The notes below the pieces were generated by a model that saw only the letters and a program-made list of their open reading frames with translations, ran no database searches and was not told the DNA's origin. 64,000 bases of DNA from Jiella marina (lineage in GTDB: Bacteria > Pseudomonadota > Alphaproteobacteria > Rhizobiales > Rhizobiaceae). The DNA is taken from the NCBI RefSeq assembly GCF_024359545.1, contig NZ_JAKQZG010000003.1:310001-374000 (forward strand), written 5' to 3'. Of this stretch, positions 1 through 9,384 are shown piece after piece; the first letter of the stretch is position 1; each line of letters starts with the position of its first letter. The position numbers and the translations under genes were made by a program.

Positions 1-270
1 CTGCCCATCGGCGGTTTGAAGGAGAAGCTCCTGGCGGCGCTTCGCGGCGGCATCAAGAAGGTGCTGATCCCCGAGGAGAACGCCAAGGACCTTGCCGACA
101 TTCCGGACAACGTGAAGAACCGGCTCGAAATCGTGCCGGTCTCGCGGATGGGCGAAGTGCTTGAGCATGCGCTGGTTGAAGCTCCGACTCCGATCGAATG
201 GTCGGAGGCGGAGGAGCCTCTGGCGGGCCCCGATCCCGTCGATGAGGGCGCCACGGCTGTTGCGCACTGA
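1..270 (+). CDS. lon: Lon ATP-dependent protease, C-terminal end (5' cut by window edge)
   Basis: The frame is open from base 1 and ends in TGA at 268-270, so this is the last ~89 residues of a larger protein. The segment begins [17 protein letters not shown], the conserved end of the Lon proteolytic domain; the first Lys of GLKEK corresponds to the lysine of the Ser-Lys catalytic dyad. [15 protein letters not shown] is also typical of Lon. The acidic tail [14 protein letters not shown] is lineage-specific. Lon degrades misfolded and regulatory proteins in the cytoplasm. The catalytic serine and the AAA+ domain lie outside the window. It is followed by a strong terminator and then hupB, as in many alphaproteobacteria. 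Confidence 0.97.
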   Translation: MPIGGLKEKLLAALRGGIKKVLIPEENAKDLADIPDNVKNRLEIVPVSRMGEVLEHALVEAPTPIEWSEAEEPLAGPDPVDEGATAVAH

Positions 271-293
271 CGTCAGCTGAAAATTTTGTGGAA

Positions 294-323
294 AAATGCC
301 GCCTTCCCGGGCGGCATTTTTTT
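294..323 (+). terminator. Rho-independent terminator after lon
   Basis: A perfect 10-bp stem, AAATGCCGCC (294-303) with GGCGGCATTT (310-319), encloses a 6-base loop and runs into seven T residues (317-323). It sits 24 bases after the lon stop codon and separates lon from hupB. Confidence 0.93.
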
Positions 324-439
324 GCAGCGACCGTATTTCCCGGGTTTCAGGCGTTGCCGAAGGTCATCCGATCCGCGAGAGTGAATGTTGGAACTCTCAA
401 GGAATCAGGTGGGTATGGTTCCCAGGAAGGAGGAATTGA

Positions 440-715
440 ATGAACAAGAATGATCTCGTTTCCGCCGTTGCCGAGCAGGCGGATCTGTCGAAGCAACAGG
501 CGGGTGCCGCCGTGGATGCCGTTTTCGACGTCATCCAGGCTTCGATGTCCAAGGGGGACGACGTTCGGCTGGTCGGTTTCGGAACCTTTTCCGTGACTCA
601 CCGCGCTGCATCCAAAGGTCGCAATCCCTCGACCGGCGCCGAAGTTGACATCCCCGCTCGTAACGTCCCGAAGTTCGCACCCGGCAAGGGCCTGAAGGAC
701 GCCGTCAACACCTAG
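440..715 (+). CDS. hupB: HU family DNA-binding protein
   Basis: This 91-residue protein matches HU in length and sequence: MNKNDLVSAVAEQ at the N terminus, then VGFGTFSV and RNPSTGAE, the saddle and DNA-binding arm (GRNPxTG). It ends APGKGLKDAVN. HU is a histone-like dimer that bends DNA and helps compact the nucleoid. A good Shine-Dalgarno (AAGGAGG, 427-433) lies 6 bases before the ATG, supporting this start. It lies between the lon terminator and tRNA-Val, with its own promoter region after 323. The name hupB follows the alphaproteobacterial convention. Confidence 0.97.
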   Translation: MNKNDLVSAVAEQADLSKQQAGAAVDAVFDVIQASMSKGDDVRLVGFGTFSVTHRAASKGRNPSTGAEVDIPARNVPKFAPGKGLKDAVNT

Positions 716-958
716 GGCTCTTGCCTCCATGGCTGGTCTCGCACGATCTTCGATCGCGCGGGACAGCGCATGGGGCAGTTCGCTCCTCACAGAGCCGAGC
801 AGCCGCTAGCGTGGGGTGGCCCGGTGCCGCCAGCCTCGTGATGCTGCCTTTTCTCAGGCGGGTTGATTGCCGTGGGAAACGCCTGGAGAAGGCGCTGACT
901 GCCCGGTATGGCAAGCGGACTTGCGGCCCGATCCAAAACACCTTACGGAAAAGCCGCC

Positions 959-1034
959 GGGCGGTTAGCTCAGTTGGTAGAGCGCCTCGTTTACACCGAG
1001 GATGTCGGGAGTTCGAGCCTCTCACCGCCCACCA
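959..1034 (+). tRNA. tRNA-Val (anticodon TAC)
   Basis: A 76-nt cloverleaf. The acceptor stem pairs GGGCGGT (959-965) with ACCGCCC (1024-1030), followed by discriminator A and an encoded CCA (1032-1034). The anticodon stem CCTCG/CGAGG encloses TTTACAC, giving anticodon TAC (992-994). D-loop (TAGCTCAGTTGGTAGAG) and T-loop (GTTCGAGCC) signatures are present. Confidence 0.97.
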
Positions 1035-1181
1035 ATTCCAATGGTCTCAAGACGAAGCGCCGCCCGCGTGTTGGCGCGGACGACGTCTGTGAATTCCTCG
1101 GCGACCGGGACAGGGCAGCGCTGTGCGCGCCCGCAACCCGTGCTTCACCTCGAATGCTTCCTGGTCATACCGGAGAGGGTC

Positions 1182-1574
1182 TCAGCGGAGCGGGCGGACG
1201 AAGGCGACGCGGTAGGTGTGTTCGTGCCCGTGATGAAGCACGGAGACATATTCGCCCGGCAGAAAGCATTCGTCCTCGAAGCGAAAGCCGATCTCGTCGT
1301 CCGTGTCGATCGCCCGGTCGTAATCGAAGATCCAGTGGCCGTTCTCGTCGCGATTGAGGAGGCCGACGGCGTCCGTCACGTCGTCGTCGAAACGGCGCAC
1401 CCGGCATTTCTCCTCGGCCTTCTGCCATGCGTCGGCATCCAGCTTGCCATCCGCCGAAAGCGGCACGACCAGATCGTAGCCCTCGTGATGGCTGCCCTCG
1501 GGATGGCCCTTCTCGCGGGCCAGCTCCAGCCGGACATGGCGAAAATTCTCGGTGTAGTCGTTCAGTGTCGGCAT
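1182..1574 (-). CDS. Conserved hypothetical acidic protein
   Basis: I do not recognise the family. The chosen start, MPTLNDYTENFRHVRLELAR, is preceded by GGAGG 7 bases upstream; an upstream in-frame ATG at 1607 lacks one. The 130-residue product is soluble, rich in Asp, Glu and His, without a signal peptide or membrane segment. Clusters such as HHEGYDLVVPLS, RRFDDDVTDAVG, IFDYDRAIDTDDEIGFRFEDE and LHHGHEHTYRVAFVRPL suggest a compact beta-rich fold, possibly metal-binding, but this is inference. It is monocistronic, convergent with tRNA-Val. Confidence 0.7.
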   Translation of the reverse strand: MPTLNDYTENFRHVRLELAREKGHPEGSHHEGYDLVVPLSADGKLDADAWQKAEEKCRVRRFDDDVTDAVGLLNRDENGHWIFDYDRAIDTDDEIGFRFEDECFLPGEYVSVLHHGHEHTYRVAFVRPLR

Positions 1575-1734
1575 GGCGCCCTCCTTTCCCGATGATGGGG
1601 CGAGCATGCCGTGGAGGCGGTGATTTGGCGTTGATCTGGGTCAAAACGGTGCCGGCATCAGGATCGGCTCGTCGTATCACGCGTTTGCAACGCCGCGATG
1701 GACAATTCGTGGCCGAGATCCGTCGCTTCGCCGC

Positions 1735-2892
1735 TCACGCCGCGCGTTGGCTCGAATCTCGAAAGGGCCTGGCACCTGGGGCGAGGCAAACCCGGTTCCG
1801 GCCGTCCTGCTTGGCTGTATAGAGCGCCTTGTCGGCGCGCTGCATGGCTTCGCGAAGGGGCCGGCCGTCCTGAAATTCGGCCACCCCGAAACTGGCACTG
1901 AAGGGGACGGCCTCAGCGATGTCCGGATGTCTCAATTGGTGAAATCGACTGCGGATCGTCTCCGCTTGCGCCCTGGCTTCATCGAGGCTGACATCGAACA
2001 GAAGCAGCGCAAATTCTTCGCCGCCAACGCGGCCGGCCTGATCGCTGTAATCCTGCAGAAGACGAGCGAATGAGCGCAGCACTTCATCCCCGACATGATG
2101 GCCGAAGCGGTCGTTGATCGACTTGAAATGGTCGATGTCGCACATCACTGCCACGCCCGAGGCCGGTGTCGGCTTGTCCACCCATTCATCGAAAGTGCGA
2201 CGGTTCAGAAGGCCGGTGAGCCCATCGCGCTCGGAACGATCGCGGTGGATAGCGATCTCATTGGCGACGATGCGAGCGATGACCAGAACCGCGAGGCCCG
2301 AAGTCAGCACGCTCAGCCCGTTCAGGAAGACCCGCTCGAAGGTGTCGGTCGCCATGATGGGAAAGGGGGCAGGCTCGCCAAGCAGCAGCGGGAACATGGG
2401 CATCCGGATCGCGATGCCCGCGAGCGAACCGAAGCAAAGCACAAGCAGTCCGTTTCCCAGAAGCCCACGGTCCTTGTGTTTGGCGAGCGCCAGTACGGCG
2501 TCGAGAAACACCACGATGCCCGCGAATTGGAAGGGCAGCGTCTGCAGGAGGGTCGGCGCCCCCATTGCCAGGAAAAGCAGGGACAGGGCGATCAGCGCGG
2601 CGAAGACCACGACAAGGCGAGGACGCGTGGCGGCCATACCCATGGAGAACCGGATGGCTTGCGAGGCACAGAGATAGGCTGAGGGAAGGAGGAGGCTCAC
2701 GGCGGCGATCCCCCAGGACGTCTGTGCCGCGTATCGAATGACCAGCGTCTCGACGCTGACGCAAACCATCGTGGCAGCGAGCCAGGCCAATGCGGAGCCA
2801 TGGCGCAATGCCAGATGGACGAGGCCGCATATGACAGCCAGTGCACTGATCAGACCGAAGACCACAAGGCTGAGGTCGACCGAAACTACCAC
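1735..2892 (-). CDS. Membrane-bound GGDEF diguanylate cyclase
   Basis: Residues ~1-215 form six or seven hydrophobic membrane segments of a putative sensor module. A C-terminal GGDEF domain (~220-375) follows, with RDGLTGLLNRRTFDEW at its start, CDIDHFKSINDRFGHHVGDEV, and the active-site loop RVGGEEFALLL. The intact GGEEF motif predicts synthesis of cyclic di-GMP from GTP. No RxxD inhibitory I-site is visible five residues before GGEEF, so product inhibition by that route is not expected. The start is GTG (2890-2892). The signal sensed is unknown. Divergent or isolated context gives no further clue. Confidence 0.9.
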   Translation of the reverse strand: MVVSVDLSLVVFGLISALAVICGLVHLALRHGSALAWLAATMVCVSVETLVIRYAAQTSWGIAAVSLLLPSAYLCASQAIRFSMGMAATRPRLVVVFAALIALSLLFLAMGAPTLLQTLPFQFAGIVVFLDAVLALAKHKDRGLLGNGLLVLCFGSLAGIAIRMPMFPLLLGEPAPFPIMATDTFERVFLNGLSVLTSGLAVLVIARIVANEIAIHRDRSERDGLTGLLNRRTFDEWVDKPTPASGVAVMCDIDHFKSINDRFGHHVGDEVLRSFARLLQDYSDQAGRVGGEEFALLLFDVSLDEARAQAETIRSRFHQLRHPDIAEAVPFSASFGVAEFQDGRPLREAMQRADKALYTAKQDGRNRVCLAPGARPFRDSSQRAA

Positions 2893-3026
2893 TCAACGCT
2901 CCCTGGCGTATTCGCTCAGTCAGAGTGGCATAGCGCGCCGTTGATAAAGGTATTCTTACGAGGGTTGAGCGGGTTGGATGGCAGTAGCGTTTATCCAGCT
3001 GCCGGATCGCGGCGCGAATTCTCCGC

Positions 3027-5834
3027 TCACACCGCCTCCACAAACCCTTCCAGCACCCGTTTCTGACCGGCCTTGTCGAAGTCGACGGTGAGCTTGTTGC
3101 CGTCGACCAAGGCGACGGTGCCGTTGCCGAATTTCAGGTGGAACACCCGGTCGCCTTCGGAAAACCGGCTTTCCTGATCGGCCACGGATTTCGCCACCAG
3201 CTCGCCTTCGATCTCGCGCGGGCCGCCGCGTTTGGCGGAGGAATAAAGGCCGAGACCCTTCTTCGGGGGCTGGTTGTGGCCGCGGCCGGCTCTGCCGGTG
3301 TTTGAGCGCGAGGAGGGGGCGTCCGCCTCATAGGTGATCTCGCGGGTGCGCCCGCCGGACCAGCCATCGCCGCCGCTGCGGCGCGTGCCGCCGTCGGCAA
3401 AGCCGGCCTGTGCGGCCTGGGCTCTGCGCCAGCCGGGGGTGGAATAGGCCTGTTCCTTGAAGGCATTGCCGCCGTCCCAGCGCGAGGCGCCATAACCGCC
3501 GAAGCCGCCGGCACCATAGCCGCCATAAGACGTGTTCGCCTCCATCACCTCCACATGGCCTTCGGGAAGCTCGTCGAGAAAGCGCGAAGGGATGGTCGAC
3601 TGCCACAGGCCATGGATGCGGCGGTTGGAGACGAACCAGATTTTCACCCGCCGCTTGCCGCGCGTGATGCCGACATAGGCGAGGCGCCGCTCTTCTTCCA
3701 AGCCGCTGCGGCCGCCCTCGTCGAGCGCGCGCTGATGGGGAAAGAGGCCTTCCTCCCAGCCCGGTAGGAACACGGTCTCGAATTCCAGGCCCTTGGCCGA
3801 ATGCAGCGTCATGATCGAGACGGCGTCGAGCTCGTTGTCCTGCTCGGCATCCATGACGAGCGCAACATGCTCCAGGAACGAGGGAAGGGACTCGTACTCC
3901 TCCATGGAGCGGATCAGCTCCTTGAGGTTTTCCAGCCGCCCCGGCGCCTCGGCCGAGCGGTCGTTCTGCCACATCTCGGTGTAGCCGGACTCTTCGAGGA
4001 TCTGCTCGGCCAACTCGGTGTGCTTGGTGGAGTCGAGCAACTCCGACCAGCGCCGGAAATTGGCGACGACCTGGCGCAGCGTGTTGCGGGGCTTGGGCTT
4101 GAGCTCCTCCGTCTCGACCATCTCGCCGGCGGCCGCGATCAGCGGGATCTCGCGCTCTCGGGCATAGTCGTGGAGAAGCCGGATGGTGGCATCGCCAAGG
4201 CCACGCTTCGGCGTGTTGACGATCCGCTCGAAGGCGAGATCGTCCGCCGGCTGACAGACGCAGCGGAAATAGGCGAGCGCATCGCGGATCTCCATGCGCT
4301 CGTAAAAGCGCGGACCGCCGATGACCCGATAGGGCAGGCCCATGGTCACGAAACGATCCTCGAAGGAACGCATCTGGAAGGAGGCGCGCACCAGGATCGC
4401 CATGTCGTTGAGGTTGTGATCCTCGCGGCGCTGCAGATCCTCGATCGCCTCACCGATGGCCCGGGCCTCTTCTTCGGAGTCCCATCCGGCATTCACCTCG
4501 ACCTTGGGGTCTTCGGGGTCGGGCGTGTCGGTGAAGAGGGTCTTGCCCAGCCGGTCCTCATTGTGGGCGATGAGGTGCGAGGCCGCGCCGAGGATGTGGC
4601 CGGTGGAGCGGTAGTTGCGTTCAAGGCGGATGACCGTGGCGCCGGGAAAATCCTTGTCGAAGCGCAGGATGTTGTCGACCTCGGCGCCACGCCAGCCATA
4701 GATCGACTGGTCGTCGTCGCCGACACAGCAGATGTTGATGGTGGGCGCCCCGCTCCCTCGCCCTTCGACAGGCTCAGGGTGAGGGAGCTTGGAACTCGCT
4801 CGTTGCGGCGTTCGATCGTCGGTGTTGGTGGCGGCTTGGGCGGGATCTGACGGTTGCGCCGCACTCCCTCGTCCTTCGACAGGCTCAGGATGAGGGAGTT
4901 CAGCTTCGCCGCTGTGTTCTTCATTTTCGCCGCGGCGCTCACTCGAGGAGGGCCGCGACATAGTTCCCTCACCCTGAGCCTGTCGAAGGGCAGGGGGACG
5001 GGCCGACGCACCACGGCTTTCCGAGGAGCGCTGCGCCAGCAGCCGCAGCCACATATATTGCGCGACGTTGGTGTCCTGGTACTCGTCGACCAGGATGTAT
5101 TTGAACCGGCGATGGTACTCGGCTAGAACGTCCGGGTTTTCGCGAAACAGCGCGATCGGGTGCATCAGCAGATCGCCGAAATCGCAGGCGTTCAGCGTCT
5201 TCAGGCGGGCCTGATAGGCGGCGTAGAGTTCGCGGCCCTTGCCGTTGGCGAACGCCCTTGCATCGCCCTCCGGAATGTCTTTCGGCGAAAGCCCCTTGTT
5301 CTTCCAGCCGTCGAGCATGTTGGCGAAGGTGCGGGCCGGCCAGCGCTTGTCGTCGAGATTCTCGGCCTGGATCAGCTGCTTGATCAGGCGGATCTGGTCG
5401 TCGGTGTCGAGGATGGTGAAGTTTGGCTTCAGCCCGACCAGCTCGGCATGGCGGCGCAGGATCTTGACACCGATCGAGTGGAAGGTGCCGAGCCAGGGCA
5501 TGCCCTCGACCTGACCGCCGACCAGCATGCCGATGCGCGTCTTCATCTCGCGCGCGGCCTTGTTGGTGAAGGTAACGGCAAGGATCTGGCTGGGCCAGGC
5601 GCGGCCGGTCGCGAGGATATGGGCGATGCGCGTCGTCAGCACGCGCGTCTTGCCGGTGCCGGCCCCAGCGAGCACCAGAACGGGGCCTTCGGTGGTCTCC
5701 ACCGCGGCGCGCTGTTCGGGGTTGAGGCCGGCGAGATAGTCCGGGGCCTTCTGCCCGCGCGAAGCCATGGCGCGGGACGCAATGCCGCCCTGGCGCGGCT
5801 GGTGGGCGGGCGCTGATTCGTCGAAATTGCTCAT
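3027..5834 (-). CDS. uvrD: ATP-dependent DNA helicase UvrD/PcrA, with in-frame repeat-derived insert
   Basis: SF1A 3'-5' helicase of DNA repair and replication restart. From the start MSNFDESAP (935 aa), visible motifs are Walker A GAGTGKT (~57-63), TFTNKAAREMK (motif Ia), VDEYQDTN (motif II, ~249-256), GDDDQSIYGWRGA (motif III, ~372-384), TLHSAKGLEFETVF (motif V) and RRLAYVGITRGK (motif VI). The C terminus, ending KFGNGTVALVDGNKLTVDFDKAG-like sequence, is the Tudor-like PcrA tail. Between motifs II and III, residues ~269-364 are a low-complexity insert absent from usual family members. It is encoded by three copies of a palindromic repeat (4743-5030). The frame is intact, so the gene is called functional; the upstream in-frame start at 5870 is less likely. 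Confidence 0.95.
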   Translation of the reverse strand: MSNFDESAPAHQPRQGGIASRAMASRGQKAPDYLAGLNPEQRAAVETTEGPVLVLAGAGTGKTRVLTTRIAHILATGRAWPSQILAVTFTNKAAREMKTRIGMLVGGQVEGMPWLGTFHSIGVKILRRHAELVGLKPNFTILDTDDQIRLIKQLIQAENLDDKRWPARTFANMLDGWKNKGLSPKDIPEGDARAFANGKGRELYAAYQARLKTLNACDFGDLLMHPIALFRENPDVLAEYHRRFKYILVDEYQDTNVAQYMWLRLLAQRSSESRGASARPPALRQAQGEGTMSRPSSSERRGENEEHSGEAELPHPEPVEGRGSAAQPSDPAQAATNTDDRTPQRASSKLPHPEPVEGRGSGAPTINICCVGDDDQSIYGWRGAEVDNILRFDKDFPGATVIRLERNYRSTGHILGAASHLIAHNEDRLGKTLFTDTPDPEDPKVEVNAGWDSEEEARAIGEAIEDLQRREDHNLNDMAILVRASFQMRSFEDRFVTMGLPYRVIGGPRFYERMEIRDALAYFRCVCQPADDLAFERIVNTPKRGLGDATIRLLHDYAREREIPLIAAAGEMVETEELKPKPRNTLRQVVANFRRWSELLDSTKHTELAEQILEESGYTEMWQNDRSAEAPGRLENLKELIRSMEEYESLPSFLEHVALVMDAEQDNELDAVSIMTLHSAKGLEFETVFLPGWEEGLFPHQRALDEGGRSGLEEERRLAYVGITRGKRRVKIWFVSNRRIHGLWQSTIPSRFLDELPEGHVEVMEANTSYGGYGAGGFGGYGASRWDGGNAFKEQAYSTPGWRRAQAAQAGFADGGTRRSGGDGWSGGRTREITYEADAPSSRSNTGRAGRGHNQPPKKGLGLYSSAKRGGPREIEGELVAKSVADQESRFSEGDRVFHLKFGNGTVALVDGNKLTVDFDKAGQKRVLEGFVEAV
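4752..4789. repeat. Palindromic repeat element, copy A, inside uvrD
   Basis: Imperfect inverted repeat with arms GCTCCCTC/GAGGGAGC around the core CCTTCGACAGGCTCAGG. On the uvrD strand it encodes LPHPEPVEGRGS. Confidence 0.85.
4863..4899. repeat. Palindromic repeat element, copy B, inside uvrD
   Basis: Same core CCTTCGACAGGCTCAGG in the same orientation as copy A, with arms ACTCCCTC/GAGGGAGT. It also encodes ELPHPEPVEGRGS in UvrD, so the peptide is repeated in the protein. Confidence 0.85.
4963..4999. repeat. Palindromic repeat element, copy C (inverted), inside uvrD
   Basis: The reverse complement of the same core (CCCTGAGCCTGTCGAAGGG) lies between TTCCCTC and GGGGGAC arms. Because it is inverted it is read as a different peptide, ALRQAQGEGTMSR. 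Confidence 0.82.
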
Positions 5835-5894
5835 CGGCCGCAATGTAAGCAATCGCGTCTGGAACACCAATGCCGACGCGGTCGACCCGGCCGA

Positions 5895-6866
5895 TCAGCC
5901 GCGCCCCTTCTTGCGCCCGCCGGCGAGGGTGATGACGGCAACGATGATGACGCCGGTGAAGATCTGCCTGAGCCCGGCGCCGACACCGAGCGTGTTGAGC
6001 ATGGTGATGAGCAGATAGAGGAACAGCGCCGCGCCCCAGATGCCGGAGACGTTGGAGAACCCGCCGGCGACCGACGTGCCGCCGATGACGACGACCGCGA
6101 TCGAGGCGAGGAGATATTCCTCGCCCATGTTGAGCGAGGCGCCGCCGGAGAAGGCGGCCAGCATCACGCCGCAGAACGCCGCGAAACAGGCCGAGAGCGC
6201 GTAGGTGGCAAAGCGCATCGTGCCGACGCGCACGCCGGCAAGGTCGGCCGCGTTGATGTTCTGGCCGATCGCCGTGACCGATCGGCCGTAGACGCTGCGG
6301 TGGAGGACGACGGCCATCACCACCGCAAGAAGGATGGTGACGATCGCCAAGATCGGAACGCCGAGAACGCGGCCGGTGGCGATTTCGGCGAGGAAGGGCG
6401 GTGGCGCGATGCGCAGGCCTCGGCCATAGACGATCGCCAGCGACTGCACGATGAAGCTCGAGGAGAGGGTCGCGATGATCGGCGGGATGCGCAGGAGCCA
6501 GATCAGGAGATAGTTGAACGAGCCGATCAGGAAGCCGGCTGCGATGGCCGCCGCGAGTCCGGGCAGGATCATCGCATCGCTGCCGCCCATGGTGGTCATG
6601 GCGATCGCACCGGCAAGCGCGATCGTCGCGGGCACCGACAGGTCGATATTGCCGGGACCCGTGGTGATCACGAACATCTGTCCGATGCCGACGATCGCGT
6701 AGAAGGCGCCGAAGGACAGGGCCGCGGTGATGATCTGCCCGGCCCCGGACCAGTTGTTCGCCGCGAGCGTGACGGCGAAGATCACGAGTGCGCCGACGAA
6801 GGAAAAGAGCCAGGGGGCCGAGCGGGCGAGGCCCGCCAGCCCGGCGGCGGAGCGCTTGGTGGTCAT
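5895..6866 (-). CDS. Sugar ABC transporter permease (CUT2/RbsC family), second permease
   Basis: 323-residue inner-membrane permease with about nine hydrophobic helices. The GNIDLSVPATIALAGA segment and the later GVRVGTMRFATYALSACFAA region are characteristic of the RbsC/AraH (BPD_transp_2) fold. The ATG at 6866 overlaps the upstream permease stop (ATGA), indicating translational coupling; the longer in-frame start at 6950 would overlap that gene by 88 bases. The C terminus GGRKKGRG is basic, as expected at the cytoplasmic face. With 6863-7807 it should form the heterodimeric channel of the CUT2 importer. The substrate is not determinable; two-permease systems include the galactofuranose type. 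Confidence 0.9.
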   Translation of the reverse strand: MTTKRSAAGLAGLARSAPWLFSFVGALVIFAVTLAANNWSGAGQIITAALSFGAFYAIVGIGQMFVITTGPGNIDLSVPATIALAGAIAMTTMGGSDAMILPGLAAAIAAGFLIGSFNYLLIWLLRIPPIIATLSSSFIVQSLAIVYGRGLRIAPPPFLAEIATGRVLGVPILAIVTILLAVVMAVVLHRSVYGRSVTAIGQNINAADLAGVRVGTMRFATYALSACFAAFCGVMLAAFSGGASLNMGEEYLLASIAVVVIGGTSVAGGFSNVSGIWGAALFLYLLITMLNTLGVGAGLRQIFTGVIIVAVITLAGGRKKGRG

Positions 6867-7807
6867 GCCTGCCGCTCCTCCAGCCGGTTCACCAGCGAGC
6901 GCAGCGCCAGAACGACGATCAGGATGATGCCCTGGGCGCCGATCTGCCATTCGGGCGAGATCCGCAGGAAGGACAGGAGCGAGCCCACGAGGGCGAGCGT
7001 CAGGGCGCCGAGGATCGCGCCGATGGGCGACACCCGGCCCCCGGTAAACTCGCCGCCGCCGAGGATCACGCCGGCGATCGAGAACAGCGTGTAGCGGAGC
7101 GCGATATTCGCGTCGGCGGAGGTCGTCGTGCCGACGAGGATCATGCCGCTCATCACGCCGAAGAAGCCGGCGAGCGCGTACATCGTCACCTTGGTCTTCA
7201 GAAGCGACCAGCCGGCGCGCTCCACGGCCTGCGGGTTACCGCCCGAGCCGCGCAGCACGGCCCCCGTCGCCGAGCGCATCAGGGCGAAATGGACGATCAG
7301 GCCGAGGATCAGCGAGGCGAGGATCGAGAAGGGGATGAAGGGCATGCGGAATTTGACGAGGCCCGAAAGCCAGTCGGGCGCACTGCCGCCGGGGCTCGGC
7401 AGAAGCAGGATGGCACAGCCGCTCCACACGAAGGACATGCCGAGCGTCACCACGATCGAGGGCAGATTGCGCAGATGGATCAACGCGCCCAGCGCCGCAT
7501 AGGCCGCGATGCAGCCGAGAAGCGCGACGACGCCCAGCAGCGGCGCCTCGTTCAGCCAGGTCGCGGTGATGCAGGCGACCAGCGAGACGAAACTGCCGAT
7601 CGACAGATCGAGATCGTTGACCGTCAGGATGAACATCTGCGCAATGGTCGCAAAGGCGATCGGCAGAGCGAGGTTCAGCATCAGGTTGAGGCCGAAATAG
7701 CTCATCGTGCGCGGCTGGACGTAGAAGATCGCACCCAGCAGCACGGCGAAGGAGAGCGCCGGAACCAGCGAACGCAGGATCTTCGGGTCGAGGATCGTTC
7801 GCGGCAT
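6863..7807 (-). CDS. Sugar ABC transporter permease (CUT2/RbsC family), first permease
   Basis: 314 residues, strongly hydrophobic, with the RbsC-family hallmark TVNDLDLSIGSFVSLVA (~65-80) and GGNPQAVERAGW. The conserved IAGVILGGGEFTGGRVSPIGA loop near the C terminus is where CUT2 permeases contact the ATPase. Its ATG (7805-7807) overlaps the ATPase gene stop by one base, and its stop overlaps the next permease start, so the three genes are one translational unit. It is a paralogue of the adjacent permease. Confidence 0.9.
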   Translation of the reverse strand: MPRTILDPKILRSLVPALSFAVLLGAIFYVQPRTMSYFGLNLMLNLALPIAFATIAQMFILTVNDLDLSIGSFVSLVACITATWLNEAPLLGVVALLGCIAAYAALGALIHLRNLPSIVVTLGMSFVWSGCAILLLPSPGGSAPDWLSGLVKFRMPFIPFSILASLILGLIVHFALMRSATGAVLRGSGGNPQAVERAGWSLLKTKVTMYALAGFFGVMSGMILVGTTTSADANIALRYTLFSIAGVILGGGEFTGGRVSPIGAILGALTLALVGSLLSFLRISPEWQIGAQGIILIVVLALRSLVNRLEERQA

Positions 7808-9297
7808 CAGGCGGCCTCTCCCTCGAAGGAGGCGTGCAGCACCTTCTGCTCGCTCAGCTGATCGCGCTCGATGTCGGCGGCGATCAGCCCGTTGCGGAAG
7901 ACATAGACGTGGTTGCAGTTCACGAGCTCGTCGAACTCCGTCGTGTACCAGAGAAAGGCGCGACCGTTTTCCGCTTCCTGCCGGATGCGCTCATAGACCT
8001 CGCGCTTGGTGCCTACGTCGACGCCGCGCATCGGATCGTCCATGGCGATGATCTCCGCATCCGAGGCCAGAGCGCGGGCGAACAGCGCCTTCTGCTGGTT
8101 GCCGCCGGAGAGCGTGAGGATGTTGTCGCCCATGTCGGGCGTGCGGATCTTCAGGGTCTCGCGCCAGCGATCCTCCATCTCGCGTTCGCGGCCTTTTTCC
8201 AGAAGTCCGAGGCGGGAGAGCGCCGAGAGCGAGCGCACCGTGACGTTCTGGCCGATCGTCCAGAGCGGGAAGATGCCGTCGGCCTGCCGGTCGCCGGCGA
8301 CGAAGGCGATCTTGCCGTTCACCGAGGCGTATCGCGAGCGGTGGCGCGCGGCATTGTGGATGAGGCGGAGGAGGGCGGTCTGGCCATGGCCGGCGAGACC
8401 CGCGAGGCCGACGATTTCGCCGGGATGGAGTTCGAGACGCTGGTCATCCGTCTGGCGGGGCGGGCGGGCGCTGACGATCGGCTCGCCCCTGCGCTGGCTT
8501 TCACTCGCCTGAGACTGCGGGGCCGGGGTATCTTCGTCGGTGACATGGCCCATCGAGGCTACGAGACTGTGCCGGTCGAACTTGTCCGCCGGGCGTTCCT
8601 CGACGATCAGCCCGTCGCGCATGACCGCGATGCGGTCGCAGGTGCCGAAGATGTCGCCCAATATGTGTGAGATCAGGATGACGCTGCCGCCTGCTTCAAC
8701 GAAGCGTTTGACGTAGGCCAGGAGCTGCGAGGCGACCTGCTGGTCGAGCGAGGAGGTGGGCTCGTCGAGGATGACCAGCCGCGGCTCGCTTTCAGTTGCG
8801 GAAAAATTGGCGGCGATTTCCACCATCTGCCGGCGACCGATCGAGAGATCGCCGACGACCGCTCCGGCCGATATGCCGTGGTCGGGGAAGATCTCGTCAA
8901 GTTTGGTGGCGATCAGCCGGGCGGCCTGCCGCCGCCAGCCGAAACCACGGATCGAGCCGTGCCGCAGCCGGGTGTTTTCCGCGACCGTGAGGTTGGGGCA
9001 GAGAGAGAGTTCCTGGAACACGCAGCGGATGCCGGCGTCGTGGGCACGGGCGACGGAATGGTCGGAGGCCGCCACCACATCGCCGTTCAGCCGGACTTCG
9101 CCGCGGTCGTGGGCGAGCGTTCCGGCAAGAACCTGCATGAGTGTCGACTTGCCGGCGCCGTTATGGCCGACGACACCGACGCATTCGCCGGGCCGGACAC
9201 TAAAATCGACGCCATCGAGAGCCTTCACGGCGCCAAAGGATTTGGCGACATCGTTCAGTTCCACGATCGGCCGGTCGGACGAGGCGGATGGGGACAT
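7807..9297 (-). CDS. Sugar ABC transporter ATP-binding protein (two nucleotide-binding domains)
   Basis: 496 residues, the usual length for RbsA/MglA-type double ATPases. The first domain has Walker [10 protein letters not shown] (~44-52), signature [12 protein letters not shown] and Walker [13 protein letters not shown]. The second domain has a degenerate P-loop ([11 protein letters not shown]), with signature [15 protein letters not shown] and [13 protein letters not shown]. One competent and one degenerate P-loop is normal in CUT2 ATPases. It energises uptake through the two permeases downstream. The signature serine-glycine (LSIGR instead of LSGG) in domain 1 is a mild deviation also seen in relatives. 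Confidence 0.93.
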   Translation of the reverse strand: MSPSASSDRPIVELNDVAKSFGAVKALDGVDFSVRPGECVGVVGHNGAGKSTLMQVLAGTLAHDRGEVRLNGDVVAASDHSVARAHDAGIRCVFQELSLCPNLTVAENTRLRHGSIRGFGWRRQAARLIATKLDEIFPDHGISAGAVVGDLSIGRRQMVEIAANFSATESEPRLVILDEPTSSLDQQVASQLLAYVKRFVEAGGSVILISHILGDIFGTCDRIAVMRDGLIVEERPADKFDRHSLVASMGHVTDEDTPAPQSQASESQRRGEPIVSARPPRQTDDQRLELHPGEIVGLAGLAGHGQTALLRLIHNAARHRSRYASVNGKIAFVAGDRQADGIFPLWTIGQNVTVRSLSALSRLGLLEKGREREMEDRWRETLKIRTPDMGDNILTLSGGNQQKALFARALASDAEIIAMDDPMRGVDVGTKREVYERIRQEAENGRAFLWYTTEFDELVNCNHVYVFRNGLIAADIERDQLSEQKVLHASFEGEAA

Positions 9298-9384
9298 GGC
9301 AGTTCGCGCGGATGGAGGTCGGATGGGGGGAGAAGCCGGCCCCGCTCGCCCGATGGATCAGGTGGGCGGGCGAGGCCGGATGCG

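Noticed and set aside
3801-4850. 349-codon plus-strand ORF opposite uvrD
   Set aside because: Antisense to conserved helicase motifs; no family resemblance.
3027-5834. UvrD as a pseudogene because of the insert
   Set aside because: The frame is uninterrupted and all helicase motifs remain; the insert falls between motifs.
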